Positions 1 through 13,593 of a stretch of DNA of 64,000 nt are shown in pieces. Made by a program: the position numbers and the translations under genes. Every line of letters begins with the position of its first letter. Within the stretch, counting starts at the first letter, position 1. The notes under the pieces are model-generated. The model was not told the DNA's origin. It did not search any database and saw only the letters and a list, made by a program, of their open reading frames with translations. This DNA comes from Cunninghamia lanceolata (lineage: Eukaryota > Streptophyta > Pinopsida > Cupressales > Cupressaceae). The stretch is taken from positions 5,890,001 to 5,954,000 of the forward strand of contig BSBN01000297.1 of NCBI GenBank assembly GCA_027924645.1, in the 5' to 3' direction.

Positions 1-1400
1 CGCAGCAACCTCTTTAACACTTTATATACTAGGTCATGAGCATATATCATGTCGGTGCTTTTGCTCCTGACGACACTAGTATAAGACTTCATCATCATCA
101 TCCTCCAGCAGCATGATATCCTGTCGCCCGAAATATCACCCTGACGTCAGCATCATATCGCAAAACAACTGCATGATAATCGCCTTCATCGGCACAACCT
201 GGTCCATCGGAGGAACATCCTCCTGCTGAGCCTATACCAAAAGTCTGGCCGATGAACATCCTGATGACGTCATCATCATATCTGCCTACTGCGCACCTCC
301 TCATATCCGGATGACGTCATCATCATGTTTGCAAATATCGGGGGATCTCCACAAGATGATCTGTGTTAGAAATATGACCCCCCCGGACCTTGATGACGTC
401 ATCATCACATTGACATCAGGATGATATTCGGAAGACAACCGGATATTTGGAAATATCATCCTGATGTGCAAATATCAGGTTGCACTGTAGCTCCACTATA
501 AGATCGGGGCGATTGATGAATATGATGATGCTTGAAAAGATCACCCCCCACTAGATAATGCACGAAGCCGGCAGGCGGATATCTCCTTGATATCAGCATC
601 ATCATGACGCTGGAACAAACATACACCCGGGTGCTATGAAAATATCACCCCCTCCTTCGGAAATATCATGATGCAGATAGGCAGAGAAAAAGATATCACC
701 CTGTTATAAGGATGACGTCAGCATCATCAGGATGACAAAACAACGAACAAGAAGTGATACAACATCATCAGGATGATATTGACTAAGATCATCCTGACGT
801 TCAAAATATGATGACCCCAGTGAATATCGGGTCACACTTAGAACTCTTCAACAACATCATCAGGATGATCATAACCAAGATCACCCGATGATAAAAATAT
901 CACTCCGGCGAAATATCATGAAGGCAGAAAATATGATGATCCTCGCAAGCAACACGGTGATAACTGGAAAAATGATGATGATGATGACGACCCTTAAGAA
1001 AAAGCAAGTCAGGTCGAACAACTTAGAGAAAAACCCCTTCAGAATATCGGGGCAACATCATCATCATGTTTGGGCAAGGTGATAAATGGAAGATCACCGG
1101 ACACTTGAAAAATCACCCCCGCAAGCAAATCAGGGCGCACTGTAGCTCATCAGCATCATCAGGATAATAACCAAACATCACCCGATAGTGAAATATGATG
1201 ATGACGATGAGAAACCGGTCGACGGAGAACATGATGATGCTGACCACCATCAAAGGAAATATGATGATGATGACCTCCTCTTCAAAGAAAATATGATGAT
1301 GAAGCTGAAAAAATGCTGAGGAGGTCCAACACTTAGAACAATGGGCAAGAAGATAAAGGGTTCAAATGAAGAAACCCCCTGATCATGAAAATCAACCCTA
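1..1400. repeat. Degenerate GATGATG/CATCATC-rich repeat region
   Basis: The stretch is built from variants of a few short words: AAATATCACCC, AAATATGATGATG, CATCATCAGGATGAT and GATGACGTCATCATCAT, in both orientations. Five perfect TGACGTCA palindromes occur, at 142-149, 265-272, 312-319, 394-401 and 713-720. Short open frames here (such as 888-1082) are rich in M, H and K because of the repeat words and are not credible genes. It may be satellite-like DNA or the non-coding end of an old element; nothing decides between them. Confidence 0.7.
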
Positions 1401-1963
1401 GGTCAAAATGAGTGCTAACAGGGCCGATATCTGTGTAAACACAATACAGTTAAATCGATAAGACTTTGCGCTGAAAACTCAACTAACCGACTTGACAACC
1501 ATTAGAGGTCGGAGACCTCTAAATTCTGTGCAAGTCAGACCTCCCCAAAATCCGCGCTAAAACTCAAAAGCATGAAAGGAAGCTAAGCATGAGGTCAGAC
1601 CTGCCCGATTTCCCCGCCAAGGTTGGATGACCTCAAATCTAGTGCTTTTTCTTCTGAGGGTCGGACAACCCTCAATTTAGCACAAAATGGTGTAGATGAT
1701 TGAATTTCTTGAAATTTTCAAAGGGAAGGTGGTTCAAAATGATGAGATTAATGTTGTAGTGCATTGTTAAGGGTAATTTTCATGAATTTTCTTGCAACAT
1801 TATATATTTGATTACATGCCATGTTATTATAGTTAGATTTAAATTACCTTCAGAGGCATGTTAGTAGTAAATGGTAGATTTACATTAATTCATCTGCAAC
1901 TTAGGAGTATGTTAGGAGTTTCCTTGGTATACCAAACTTATAAAGTCTGGTCATGCAGACTAA
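1400..1963. other. Non-coding stretch with GGTCGGA hairpins
   Basis: I see no gene here. Two inverted repeats share the word GTCGGA: 1502-1510 pairs perfectly with 1514-1522 around a 3-nt loop, and 1655-1661 pairs with 1668-1674 around a 6-nt loop. Related words (AGTCAGACCTC, GAGGTCAGACCTG, GATGACCTC) lie between them. From about 1690 the sequence is AT-rich and leads to the ATG at 1964, which directly follows an in-frame TAA. Confidence 0.5.
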
Positions 1964-4900
1964 ATGACTGCTTGGGCCCAAGCAATGAAGTATGAGTTCA
2001 AAGGAGTCCCTCCAGAAACCAAGGTCCACTCTGGATGGAGTAATGTCAGGGACACAGACTTAGGTCACATAGACCTAGATGACTTTAGAATTAGAGTCTT
2101 TGGTCCAGCTCCAACTCCCAGAGCAAGAATACTTAGAGATAGTGGACTTGCACAAGCAGCTGCCTTTCCTACTTCAGTGCAGTGTGCAGAAATGTTGGAC
2201 ATCCCCTGGCACAAAGTTGTGACAATGCCAGATAAACAAGGGTCAAAGGAAACCTATAATAAGGATGTAGAAGGATGTAGGAAGTACATAAACGACCATT
2301 GGGTTAAGAGCAGAAAGTCTGCTCTCATCATGCTCTGTAGAGTACTATACAGGAGTGATTTCCATGATGAGATCAGGGACATAGTAACCTTTTTTAGCAG
2401 AATCTACGAGTTACCAATAGCCTCTACCTTTTAGGATTGGATGTTTGTCATAATCACAGAGATATTAAAGGGAACCAAGTTCCACTGGCCCCAGATCCTT
2501 AGCGACAACATCCATGAAGCCTTCAGCAGCTTCAATGAAAACAAATACTTCAGATGGACGTCCTATGTTGTCTATGCATTGGCAAGAAGGAATCACTATG
2601 ATGGACTATCCCAGGTTGGTGAAGTTGGAAATGATGAGAAGACACAGATCAAAGTATATGAATGCTATCCACAACTAACTTCATCTCAATCATTGATACA
2701 TTTCAAAAGGGTAAATGATGCATTCACCATGTACATAGCTAAAAAGTTGTAGGGCAACACAGCCTTGAGGATTTTCACCGAGGCTATGAATGAAATAACC
2801 AGATATGGTAGGTGGTATATCCAATTTGAGAAGTTTATGTACATAAGGATACAAGGTTTCACTAGAATGGCCTATAGACTTCCTCGGTACCCTAATGATA
2901 AGACAGTGCTTCTAGAGCTGTCGAGGCAACTGATACCTTGTGCAGAGAAACTTAAGCACTTGCATAGGCCTAGTGTTCAATTTCCTACCAAATTTGGCAA
3001 AGGACTTTATGCATGCCCTTCTCTGGCATCAGCAGAACATTCAGATAAAGAGCTTCAACTCTTGAATTTACACTACTACAATGCAAGGGGTCATTTTGAT
3101 CCAAACAGAGTGATGGAAAGATTTGTAAGCAAGAAGCTCTTTCACAAAGTGCACATTGAAGACTTTTGGGCCAATTGCCCTGATGATTATGAGATTATGA
3201 AGAAGGCACATGCAAGGCTGCCTCTAGACTTCATCAAAAGGTTTCATATAATGGCAGTCCCTGATCAGTTGCAAGATGATGAAAATGTTATGCTCAGAGG
3301 ACCATGGGAGGCACAATACCATCAACCCATTCCATTGCCAAACTGGGCTAATACAGAAGAGAGCTCCCTAGATGTTGTTATGAGGGAACCAATCAAACTA
3401 AGTAAGGCCTGGGTTAGATCACAAGTGGCTATTCTGAGTGAACAAGGAGTCCAGCTTACTTACATGGTAGTAGAATCAGATAAAGACTTTGAGGGAGAAG
3501 AGGATGAACCTATTCAAGTCACAGATAAGGCAGAGCTAACTGAAAAATAGAAATCAGATAGTGAAGAACACACATCTCTGGCAGAAAAGGCAAAGAAAAT
3601 GAAGAAGCCATCTGTACGGTCTCCCTAGAAGAAAGACCAACCTCCTTCAGCTAGGACCAGGACTTCCAAGAGAAAGGATATGCCAAGTGGTGCTGGAGAA
3701 AGCTCTAAGGCTAAGAAGGTAAAAGTGAAAGAAGCTAACACGGGGGCCGCCACAACTAAAGATGATTCCAATCCTCCAACTGTCCAACCTCCTACACAAA
3801 GTGTTGACACTGATGTCTCAACCCCTGCTGTCTCTATTGCCACTTCTTCTTCCATTCCTCCTTCCTCTGCTGCATCCACCTCATCTATAACCTCAGCCTC
3901 TATAATTCAAGAGACATCTTCTGCCACCTCTCCTACCTCTACCATCAGCACCACCTCTTGTTCACTAGCAATTTCTTCTAGTGACTCTAGCAGTCCTATT
4001 TCCTCCACTCTCACCATCTCTTACCCTTCCACTTCATCTACACCTTCTTCTCCTTTACCATTGCCTCCTATTTCCACCATCCTTTCCCCCCCTCTTTCCT
4101 TACCTTCACTATCATTTTCTTCATCCATTACCATTTCTTCCTCCTTATCACCAGTCTTAACTAACCTGACACAGGTCAATTTGCCTTCCTTAACCATCTG
4201 TTCTATTGTCCCTATTTCACAAATACCAGCTGATTCATTGGTAGTACTCCTATTGCCCAGGATTGAGAAAGTGTGTGCAGAATTAGGATTACAGGAGCCT
4301 GAAGTAGCAGTTGAGGAGGAGAAGGAGGTATTGACTGAGGTAAATAATGATGACTCCCAGGAACCTTCAGCCAACATATAAGTTGTTGATATATCTAATA
4401 GTCCTCAGGACAAAGATCCAACGGAGGAAGTTTTAAAGATTGCACAGGAGAATGTGATGATAAATCTGAAGGACTTGGCACAAGAGGAAGAAAAGGAAGA
4501 GGAGAAAAGTCCAAAAAAGAGTGAAGAGCAAGAATAAGAACAATCCAGAGAATTGGTTGTATCTGATAAAAATGGAGTTTCTGAATTAAACAAATCTTCT
4601 GCCCCTGAATGGCTACAAGGTAGAATGGTATATCCTAAGCCACAGGTGGAGGTAATGTAGCTTGACCTGAGCACTATCCTATCACAGGCTCAGAAACCTC
4701 AGAAGCAAAAAAAGGCTAAGATTCAATCAAGAATCTACAAGAATGAATCAGGATCAAGGATAGTAGAAATAGTAGTCCCACCAGCTAACATAGCAAGAGA
4801 CCAAGTCAGGGCAGAAGATTATGTCATATCTACAGTTGATTTAGGCACAACCACTCGTGCTCAAAGAGTGGATGATTTCAAAGGATTAGTTACATCAATT

Positions 4901-5785
4901 TTGGAGCAACTAGATAAAGATGAAATGTCTAAGAAAGACTTGAAACAACAAAATGAGGAACTACGAGCATGTCTTCAATTTTTTATAAAGCCAGTAGATG
5001 CAGGAGGAGATATAAGGACAATACCTACTTTTCTGTCTACCGACGAGATGGCTAAATTGGGTGAAGTAAGATCAAAATCCCAAGGCACAGAAAATTGGTT
5101 ACGAAAGGTTTTTGAAATGGGATGTGAAGCTGTAAGCACCTCTACTCAAGTTCACCAAAAAATGGTAGATTTGCATGAGAAATGGAAAGACTTGCGGGAA
5201 GAATGTGATTCTTTCGATGAGTATTATTCACACATGTATCCGCGGATCAAAGGTATCAGAGAATTGCCAACTCAGACCTTAGTCACAAAGAACATTTTGA
5301 CTAGGAATCAGCTGCCAAAGGCTATTGAATGGTATCAACAACTACTGTTGAGAAAGGAGACCTTTGAACATATAAAGGAAGCATATAAACTAGCTGATGA
5401 AGAATTAAGATCAGTTATATACGACATTAGTGACTCCTTGAGGGACTATAGAGAAGAGTCCTATGATGATTATGCCCCGTTTGATGTCAAAAAATGCAAG
5501 GACAAGTTGCATAAAATAATTTTTGAAGATGTTGCACTTAGTATGGAGGAAAGACTAGACAAGGCAAGTGACCTCAAGACTGAATTCAAGGCATTTCAAA
5601 AAGCAGGAGCAGAGATAGAGAGAATACATGGAAAATTCAATCGGGAGGTGGAAGTGTTTGACTACAGGATACATCGTTTGAAGGATCCAAACCCATCTGA
5701 CATCAATCCTGCACTTGAGGCATGGTTAACTTATCGCAACAAACTGGCCAGTGAAGACAGTGTTGACTTAGATAAGGAGTCTTGA
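1964..5785 (+). pseudogene. Large broken ORF A, unknown TE-associated family
   Basis: One reading frame runs from the ATG at 1964 to the TGA at 5783 (about 1,270 codons). It is interrupted by TAG at 2432, 2750, 3548, 3626 and 4658 and by TAA at 4379 and 4535, with no frameshift. In order it shows an N-terminal helical region of about 530 residues with W/Y/F-rich motifs (FHWPQIL, FRWTSYVVYALARR), a K/S-rich basic stretch, about 170 residues of almost pure S/T/P/I, an acidic E/K-rich segment, and a coiled coil of about 300 residues (4868-5785). I do not recognise the family. The same order of parts is seen in ORF B (6846-10369) and ORF C (61887-63553), which suggests extra proteins of large mobile elements rather than host genes. 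The C-terminal 305 codons are unbroken. That the stretch was once one gene is well supported; its function is unknown. Confidence 0.65.
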
Positions 5786-6845
5786 TACTATTTTGAATAT
5801 TCTAATGATACAATCTCGTCAAAATTGTAAATTGTTGTATTTAGGACAGCATGTGACTCTATTTTGTCTTTTTCTTGCTTCCAAAATGCTCTTTTCTATT
5901 CATATACTGAGTTGGCTAGTCAAAATGACTAGATTCAATGTATTTGGGACTATTTTTCATCTTTTTCATAAAGGACAAAGTATAATCTGAGAATTGATGT
6001 GAGCTATTATTAATGTAATCTGGACCTTCGGTGTTGAGTTAATCTCCACCGTTCATTTGAAAGCTAGGGTATGCTACTTTTCTATATAAAGGGCTACCAT
6101 TTCCACTATTTGTAAGAGAGATTTTGATGCCAAATTGTTGACTCTATGCTATTTGAAGTAATACAAAGCAAGTTTCTACGGTAATTCTAAGAATTTGTAC
6201 CTTGTGTTGATTCATTGTGGTTTTCATGGTTTTCTTCTTATTCTCCTCTAGTTAGATTAGTTGTGCTTTCATAATATTCAAGGTTTGCTGAAGTATTTGA
6301 TGAACATTCTAAGTCCATACTTTTAGTTGTTTGTTGATGGTAAATAGCTGTGTAAAGTTAATCTGGGCTGATTATTCGTGCTAAAGTTCAATCGTATTTC
6401 ACAAGTTAAGTTGCGCCACTCATTGGGTATTTAACAAATGAATGTGAATTAAAAATCTGTTGACCTCCATTGAAGATAGCATCATTTTTTGCAGCACTGT
6501 AATACCCATTTCAGTTTGGTAACTCAGGAAGTTGGTTCAAAGTTTTGGAATGTTTGTCTACTGAAGATAACCTTTGCATTGTGAATGTCACTTAGGATCC
6601 CTCTAAAACCCTAACCTTTTGCCTTTTCTTTTAAATCATTGTTAGTTGTTAGATTAAGAATTTCTGCAGCATTTTATCTTGTTTATCAACTGAAATTATA
6701 ATAGGGTTTATGTGTATTTGCCGCCCCAAACCTGAAGATTTACAGATTGCATGTAAGACCACTTGTAGGCACAACTAGAATATACCAACTAAGGAATTCC
6801 AAGCAAGCTAAGACCTAGCTATATTACCCTTGGAGTAGTCTTACC
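5786..6845 (+). other. Possible LTR-like region downstream of ORF A
   Basis: No coding signal is visible. The order of motifs resembles the U3-R part of a plant LTR: an ATCTCCACCGTTCATT word near 6043, a TATA box at 6083-6090, a pyrimidine/purine transition near 6115, then T-rich DNA. I could not find a second copy or clear TG...CA ends, so a promoter-bearing LTR is inference. Confidence 0.3.
6083..6090 (+). promoter_or_regulatory. TATA box (TATATAAA)
   Basis: TATATAAA followed by GGGCTACC is a good match to plant core promoters and to TATA boxes of plant LTRs. A transcript would start near 6115 and run towards ORF B. There is no experimental support. Confidence 0.4.
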
Positions 6846-9800
6846 TTGGGTAAGATACTTTTCAAGAGAGGTGTGAAACCAACAATCACACTTGCGTTGT
6901 TGCGTGCTAAAACCACCATCAACACAACCCAAGAATTTGGAGACATCCACATTAACCTAGAAAAGATTGCTAGTGATTATGAAGCAGCGGATGAAAGGGG
7001 CAAAATTTTTTTCCTAAATAAAATAATTGAAGAAAAAAACATCTTGAAAGATAACCATAAGCCTCCTTATCCTTTGAAAATTTTTAAATCATGGGCTCAG
7101 GATACTATTTCGATGCTAGCATTTTGCCTCGGACTGGATAACAATTGGGAAGTGGATGCAAGCCTCCTTGAAATGGTATATAATATCCATTATGGTAATG
7201 GTGTACATGTCAAATATAAATTTATTGAGCACATTGTAGAATCCATGCATAAACAATTTTTAATGATTAAAGGAGGTTCCACCAAGACATTTAGGTTCAC
7301 AACCTACTTGTGCTATTTTTTTCTATTCAAATTTAGTGGAATGTTTCAGAACAACAAGCTTCAGATTCAGCGCTATAGCAATGCTGAGGAAAATAAATTG
7401 GCTCCAGTATATGATTGGACCACTAAGATAAGGATGCATGATTTTTGAAGGAACTACAATCATTTTGTAGACTACTTTTTGGCTCCATTGCATCAAGCAA
7501 TTACAAATAGTCCAATGCCTAGATTGCCTATATCATGTAGAGATTTCATTCAATTAGGAAAAGAAATACAATTGGCTGATTGGTACTTATTGGAAGAATA
7601 TAATGTGCTAAGATTTTATGGATCAGAAGTAGAGTCATACAAACTTCTAATACATGTGATAAAAAGGGTTTTTGCATTGGAATATTAAGACAGATGCAAA
7701 GTACTGATGAACTACACTTTGCCGATCAGCAAAAGAAGACCTTATTTCCTTCTTTACCTTTTTCATGTGGAGGGTTCACATTTGAGAGAAAAGCATTTAA
7801 GGTGAAACAAGATCTTTTGAAATTTTTTAATTTTGATGTTGTCTGTCACTAGCAGTATGATCCATGTGACACCATTAAAATAATGATTGTTGCCAATAGG
7901 AATGCTGCAAATAGAATTCAACATCAAAGTAAACCCTTGCTTGAAAACTTGAGAAACAAGGATTCCTAGGATGAGGTCAAAATTGCAATGGAGAAAATTG
8001 CTGCTGAGAAAGGTATTTCGTTTGAACAGTTGTCAATAGAAATTATGGCATCGCACTAGGTCCAAATTATAGGAGCATCAGTAGAGAATGAAATTAGGAG
8101 GCACAACAATTTTTATAGAAAAAGTGATAAACCATCTATTAGAGCAAAAATACCAGATTTTCTAGATGATTCTGATACAAAAAAATCTTGGACATGATAA
8201 AAAATTGCTGCATTTTGGTCTATGAGAAAGGATCTAGGTGAACTGAGAACTGATGCAGACTATGGAGAAATCGATGAAGATGAAGAGTTTAACAATTTGT
8301 GGAATATAGAGCATCCCAATGAATGTGAAGATGAAGAAACTAAAAGTGACAGAGATGATGAACCTGATGATGATAGGGATGAACAAAGTATTTACAAACC
8401 TGGTTTAAGTCAGGACACAAAAAAATCATATAATTCAGAAGCAGTCATAGTTGAAAAGCTAGGTTATCGAGGTGGTGGTTTGGGGTCCCAAGGACAAGGC
8501 ATTTGGAAACCAATAGATGTAGTCACCACTGCCAGAAAACCATTTGATAAATGAGGCCTTAGAGCTGAATTAGCTGATAAAATACACCAAGGTCATACAA
8601 GTAGAACTGGAAGAATTGAATTTGTTACAGATTCAAATCCTAATCCTCATGGTCAGATGCAAGCACAACTTGGACATGCCCATGGTGGAGAGCCTAGTGT
8701 GACTGGCACTGCCACTGGTGGAGAACTCAATCAACATGTGCTACAACAACAGGTCTAACAACAAGTTACACACAAGAGGACACCAATACAAGATACCACA
8801 CAAACACTCAGTGATCAAGGGACACAGAAGAGACAAAGGATTATGACAGGTCCAAGTCCAACTACTAGTTCCACTACAAAGGAATTATTTCCAGGCACTC
8901 CCCCAGTTAGTGTGGCTATAACATAAATTGCAAGTACTCCTATTCCTTCACCACATTCCCTTATTCCTGTGTCCCCGGGTTTTGATTACATTCAAGAGTT
9001 TAAAAAGAAATCAGAATTGTATAAAAAGGATAAGAAGCAACTGATGGAGAGTGTGTATGTTGTAACTTCAGATCCTGCAACAACCATGATATTACCCACA
9101 TTTGACACAAATACAGAAATCATGGAGCACACAATTGTTGTTCCCATAGTTCAAAATAAACCAGAAAATCAAATGGATTGATCTAAATTTTAGGTGAGCA
9201 GTTTGCAATTTGATTTTTCTGGATTAAAAAATACTGACAAAATTAATATATCAAAGAAGAACAATGAACTGGTGTACACATCATTGCTAAAGCATGATAG
9301 AGAGAAAAAAAAGTTGCAGAATCAAATAGAAAAATTACAGGCAGATTTAGCAAATGATAAAGCAAAGAGGAAAGCAGCAGATAACAAGAGCAATGAATTA
9401 GAAAAAAGAATAAAAAAATCTGCCTCTACATCAACAAGCAAAGAGGATAAACAAATAGAGGTGGAATTGAATGGATTGAAGCAAGAGTTAGATGAGATAA
9501 AAAAGAAATATAATGAGGAAAAATCCACTTCAAAAAAATTAAGACAAAGCATTGAGAAAGAAAATGAACAGTGGGAACAAAAATTGGAGAAAGAGAGGCA
9601 AAAAAATGAAACATTGGCCGCAGAGCTTATGGAAGAAAAAAATGAAATAAAATCTTGTCAAAAAAAGTTAACTGAATTTTGTAGACAAACAATTAGGCAC
9701 ATGAAACAAAAGATTTGGGAAGAAATAATGCAGAGGTTTGATCAATTGTGTGAATTCTTTCAATTCATTGATGCCATGAGACTACATCTTGATAAGCTGA

Positions 9801-10369
9801 GCAAATATTTAATGGACAACACAAATCTGCAACTGCAAGCAGATGAGAAATCTACAAATCAAGTTCTAGAAATAGTCTACAAAGCCAGTGACAATGAATT
9901 GATTTCAAAAGACATTACTAATCGGATTGAAGCCGCAATGAAGGTGACATCTATCATTAAAAAGTGTTCAAGAATGCGTGAAACAACATAATTTGTGATT
10001 AAGGCTACAACAAAGATTAAGGAGGATGAAAAGGTACAAAACTTGACAAAGCTTGGTTTGCCACAGGGTTTTGCCACAAATAACCGATTCATTGGAAAAG
10101 ATAATTTGAGAAAGGAAATGGAGGATGCAAGGAAGATTGATTTGGACCAATTTCTTGGGAACCTAGATGAGGCAAACTTTTTAGATTTCATCAAACACCT
10201 GATACTCTTGAATGTATCTTTGGCTGAAACATTCAAGTCAGACCCAGGATCCAAATTGAAAATCGATCATACATTGTTAACAAAAATTCAAGTCAGACAA
10301 CATCATCTAGAAGAAATGACAATTCCACCACCTAAACAGTGGAAAGTGCTAAAAAAGTTGTTAGAATGA
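6846..10369 (+). pseudogene. Large broken ORF B with G-patch-like motif and coiled coil
   Basis: Two frames join into one decayed gene: frame 3 from about 6846 to 7688, then frame 2 to the TGA at 10367. In-frame stops include TAG at 7850, 7967, 8057 and 9191, a TGA TAA pair near 8196, and others at 8555 and 9989. The N-terminal part has a helical region with FRFTTYLCYFFLFKF, comparable in place to FRWTSYVVYALARR in ORF A. An acidic segment (8280-8400) precedes LGYRGGGLGSQGQGIWKPI, which fits the glycine pattern of a G-patch, an RNA-binding or helicase-activating motif also found in some retroelement polyproteins. A Q/T/P-rich linker and a strong coiled coil (9194-9991) follow. The start is not certain, since the first open codon is TTG and a TAG lies at 6834. 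I do not recognise the whole protein; the G-patch call is moderate. Confidence 0.6.
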
Positions 10370-11073
10370 TTTGATATTGATATTATGAGTTTCCAAGTTC
10401 CAACTCAGCTCTGTGCAGAGTTGTCTTTGAGCAAGATTTTACATTGCCTCTATGTACTTCTTCATTTGAAAATCAATAGAAAATTCAAATTCAATATAAA
10501 TAAGATATTATATGGACATGTATGCTGGATATTCAATTATCTATATTATTTATTTTATCAATTGCAAATAAACTTTGGTTTCAACTACTAAATACACATT
10601 CAATGATTGCTGATGTTCATTGTTATATATCCTACTATTGTTAATATGTTAAGCTAATTATTTTCCTGTAGGACAATACTAAAATTATAACACAAAAGGC
10701 TAAAATGTTAGGTTTATGTATATGTCATTTTCTGACTCAGTTGCGGATAAGGCACTAATCAAAATAATTCATAAACTGTGAAAAATGATGTAGAATCACC
10801 TATCAAATCAAAAACCAAAATTCTACTTTACTACAAAGTTTATGTTTTATGTACAAATCAACTTTAGCAAATAAATATTAAGCATTGAGTTGAATGATGA
10901 ATCACTAAGTACATGTAAAACTTATCAATATGACACAATTAAAATATGAAATAATTAATAATATGTTAATGTATTCAATTTGATTCACATTTTCAAGGAA
11001 TACAATATAAAATATCATCAACAACAATTTTGGAATATAATTCATGAAATGCAGTATAAATACCTAAAAACTG
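10370..11073. other. AT-rich spacer, no gene seen
   Basis: The sequence is strongly AT-rich with no conserved coding signal on either strand. It separates ORF B from the 3' end of the hAT gene on the other strand and may contain the 3' terminal part of the hAT element. I could not identify a terminal inverted repeat. Confidence 0.5.
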
Positions 11074-13439
11074 CTAATTCACTTCCATTTCCCAAATCGA
11101 GTCAAGGTCCTCAAACTGACATTTAGATAAAGAAAAAGAGTCGTCTTGATTTTGAGTGTTGTCTTCATTTTCTTCATCTTGATTCTGAGACCCAAAGTCA
11201 AATTCATTAGTCATTGTGTCACTGTCATTTGTCCCACCACTACCAATGTTTGAACTTGAAGTGTTGTACAACCCTCTTCTTTCACATATGGACTTCCAGA
11301 TTGTAAGTGCCCTTTCATAAGGAAAATTTTTGACATTTATGCACTTCCTAACACCCTCAAGTAATTTTCCAAATTCTTGTCTAGTTTGTTTCTTATCTTT
11401 GATTTCAAAAACCCTAATGCACTGAAAACTCTCTCATCTTCCACCGAACCCAATATCATTATTTGACATAAATCAACAAGTTTAAAATATTCTGATATCA
11501 AATCACGCAATATTTCACTCTGACCCAAGTTTTTCCAGGCCTTTGTTATTGATCCCACTTCGAAGGGATTCTCCATGGCATTAAACTGGTCTATCATACT
11601 TCTTGCAAACCGACTACATTGTCCTTTAAGCTTATTTACATTTATAATTCCTTCTATTTTCTGTCCATTGCATTCTACAATTTTAAAAAAGTATGTGGTC
11701 AAGGTAGTTACTTTTTGATGAAAAACACTTGGGCTATCTCGGTGGCCTTGAACCCAAAATTGAGGATACACAATAGACATGGCATCAAGTATTTCATCTC
11801 AAGGGAATCGATTATAAATCTCTGTTGAAAGATTGCTTGCAATTTCCTTCAAATTACTACTAACAGATTCAATAGTGCCATCAAAATCATCCTTTCTAAT
11901 AGGTACTTCTCTGATAGAGCGCCTGACTGTCTTACAATGGTGCATTGGTATCTCAAATCCACGTACAAAGACACATAACTCCCCACTTGCATTAAACTAT
12001 AAATAATTTTTAGGATGATTCAAATTTGTAATTATCTGTCACCTATAAAAATTTGGGCTTTGAGTTAGATCTAGATATAGATTATCGAGGGCCATGCATG
12101 TCATTCTACGTAGTTTGGTATACTCATAGATATACATAGTTCTGTCTTGGGATTTCTTCACAAGATTATTCATTTCATCCAGCATGGGAAGAAGACTAGC
12201 TAAAGTTAAGAGTGTCTCTATATCGCTTAACCTATGTAAGAGGTCAGGAGCTTTGTCTACTGTGTTGCGATGCTCGTACATTGTTCTAATCAAGGATGGC
12301 TATTCTGAAAGAACTCATTGTGCTAGTCCATGCAAGGAGATCCATCTGGTATCAACATCCTTAAGAAGTTTGTTTCTTGCAATTATTTCCTCAGCAAAAT
12401 TTTGAAATTCTGCAAAATGTTTGGGACTTCGGCAAAAGTATGCGTGAAGGTCGTGGACTAGATTTTCAACTTTTGATACTGTAGGAAACTTGCTTACAAT
12501 TTTAAATACTAAATTCATTCTGTGGGCCATGCAGTGAATGGCAAGCATGTATGGTGCACAAGTAGTTTGTAATTTTGTGCAAAGACTATTCCCATGACCT
12601 TGCATTACTGTAGCTCCATCAGCCCCTACACACCAACTTTTTGGCAATTGTCAAGTCATACCTGTAATTTCATTCAAAGAATTCTTAAATAGTTCAAATA
12701 GATTTTACGATGTTGAACTGTCCTTCATTTTATGAACACAGAGTAGATGAGCTCGGCAGACATGTTCTTTTACAATATACACATGCATACAGACCCAAGA
12801 AGTGTTATCTACCATAGTAACTTCATCTAAAGATAATGCAATGAAGTTTGACTCTTTTACATTCTCCTTTAAATCTTGCTTTTCCACCACAGTGAGATAG
12901 TTTGCCCATTCCCATCCAGCATTTATTGACCAATGTGTGCTAGGATAGTGAGGAACACTCAAAAAAGATAATAAATTACTATACTCTGGGTAGTTTATCA
13001 TAGGACGCCTTCTAGACAAAATATGAAAAACAACACTCATCTGAATAGTTTTTGCCAGTTGTGCTCCTTCCATTGCTTTTCTAAATTGAGCCTTGATTGT
13101 TCCTCCACTTGCAGTAAGCTTTGTCATTCTTTTCTTATGCTCATCATATTCCGTGGCATACTTCACATGAAGACATTCTTCCTTTGATTTCCATCTTACT
13201 ACTGATGTTTCCTTTCCATCTATGATTTGTTTTTCATAAACTTTACCTATATGCTTTTCTATAGTGTCAATCTTTAGCTGCAATTTCTTGTCTCTTTTAC
13301 ATTTCCAACTACAAATCACACACTTGCATTTTGTTGGTTGTTCATCTTTGTTTGCTTTCTCCACTAGTTCAATGAATGGGTACTTTGACACCCAATCAAG
13401 CTGAAAATTCCTTAACATTTCCCACCCGTGCCCTAGTTT

Positions 13440-13520
13440 TGAATCTTTTGATTTGCCTTTTGAATCTTTTGATTTTCCTTCTGAATCTTTTGATTTTCCT
13501 TTTGAATCTTTTGATTTGCC
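13440..13520 (-). repeat. 21-bp tandem repeat in the hAT gene
   Basis: The unit GAATCTTTTGATTTGCCTTTT (one base over a 20-mer) repeats about four times and encodes KGKSKDS-type heptapeptides on the minus strand. The resulting Lys/Ser-rich tract lies just before the BED-like zinc finger and could serve as a basic nuclear-localisation region; that role is inference. Confidence 0.75.
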
Positions 13521-13593
13521 TTTTCTTTTCTTCTTCCCAACATCATCTATAGCACCATCATTTTCTTTTTCATCCAAGTCGATTATCTCAATC

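Noticed and set aside
888..1082. Open frame in the GATGATG region
   Set aside because: Its M/K/H-rich text follows from the repeat words, and no start context or conserved motif is present.
3625..4377. Minus-strand open frames opposite ORF A
   Set aside because: They lie opposite the S/T/P-rich part of ORF A, where low-complexity codons keep the other strand open.
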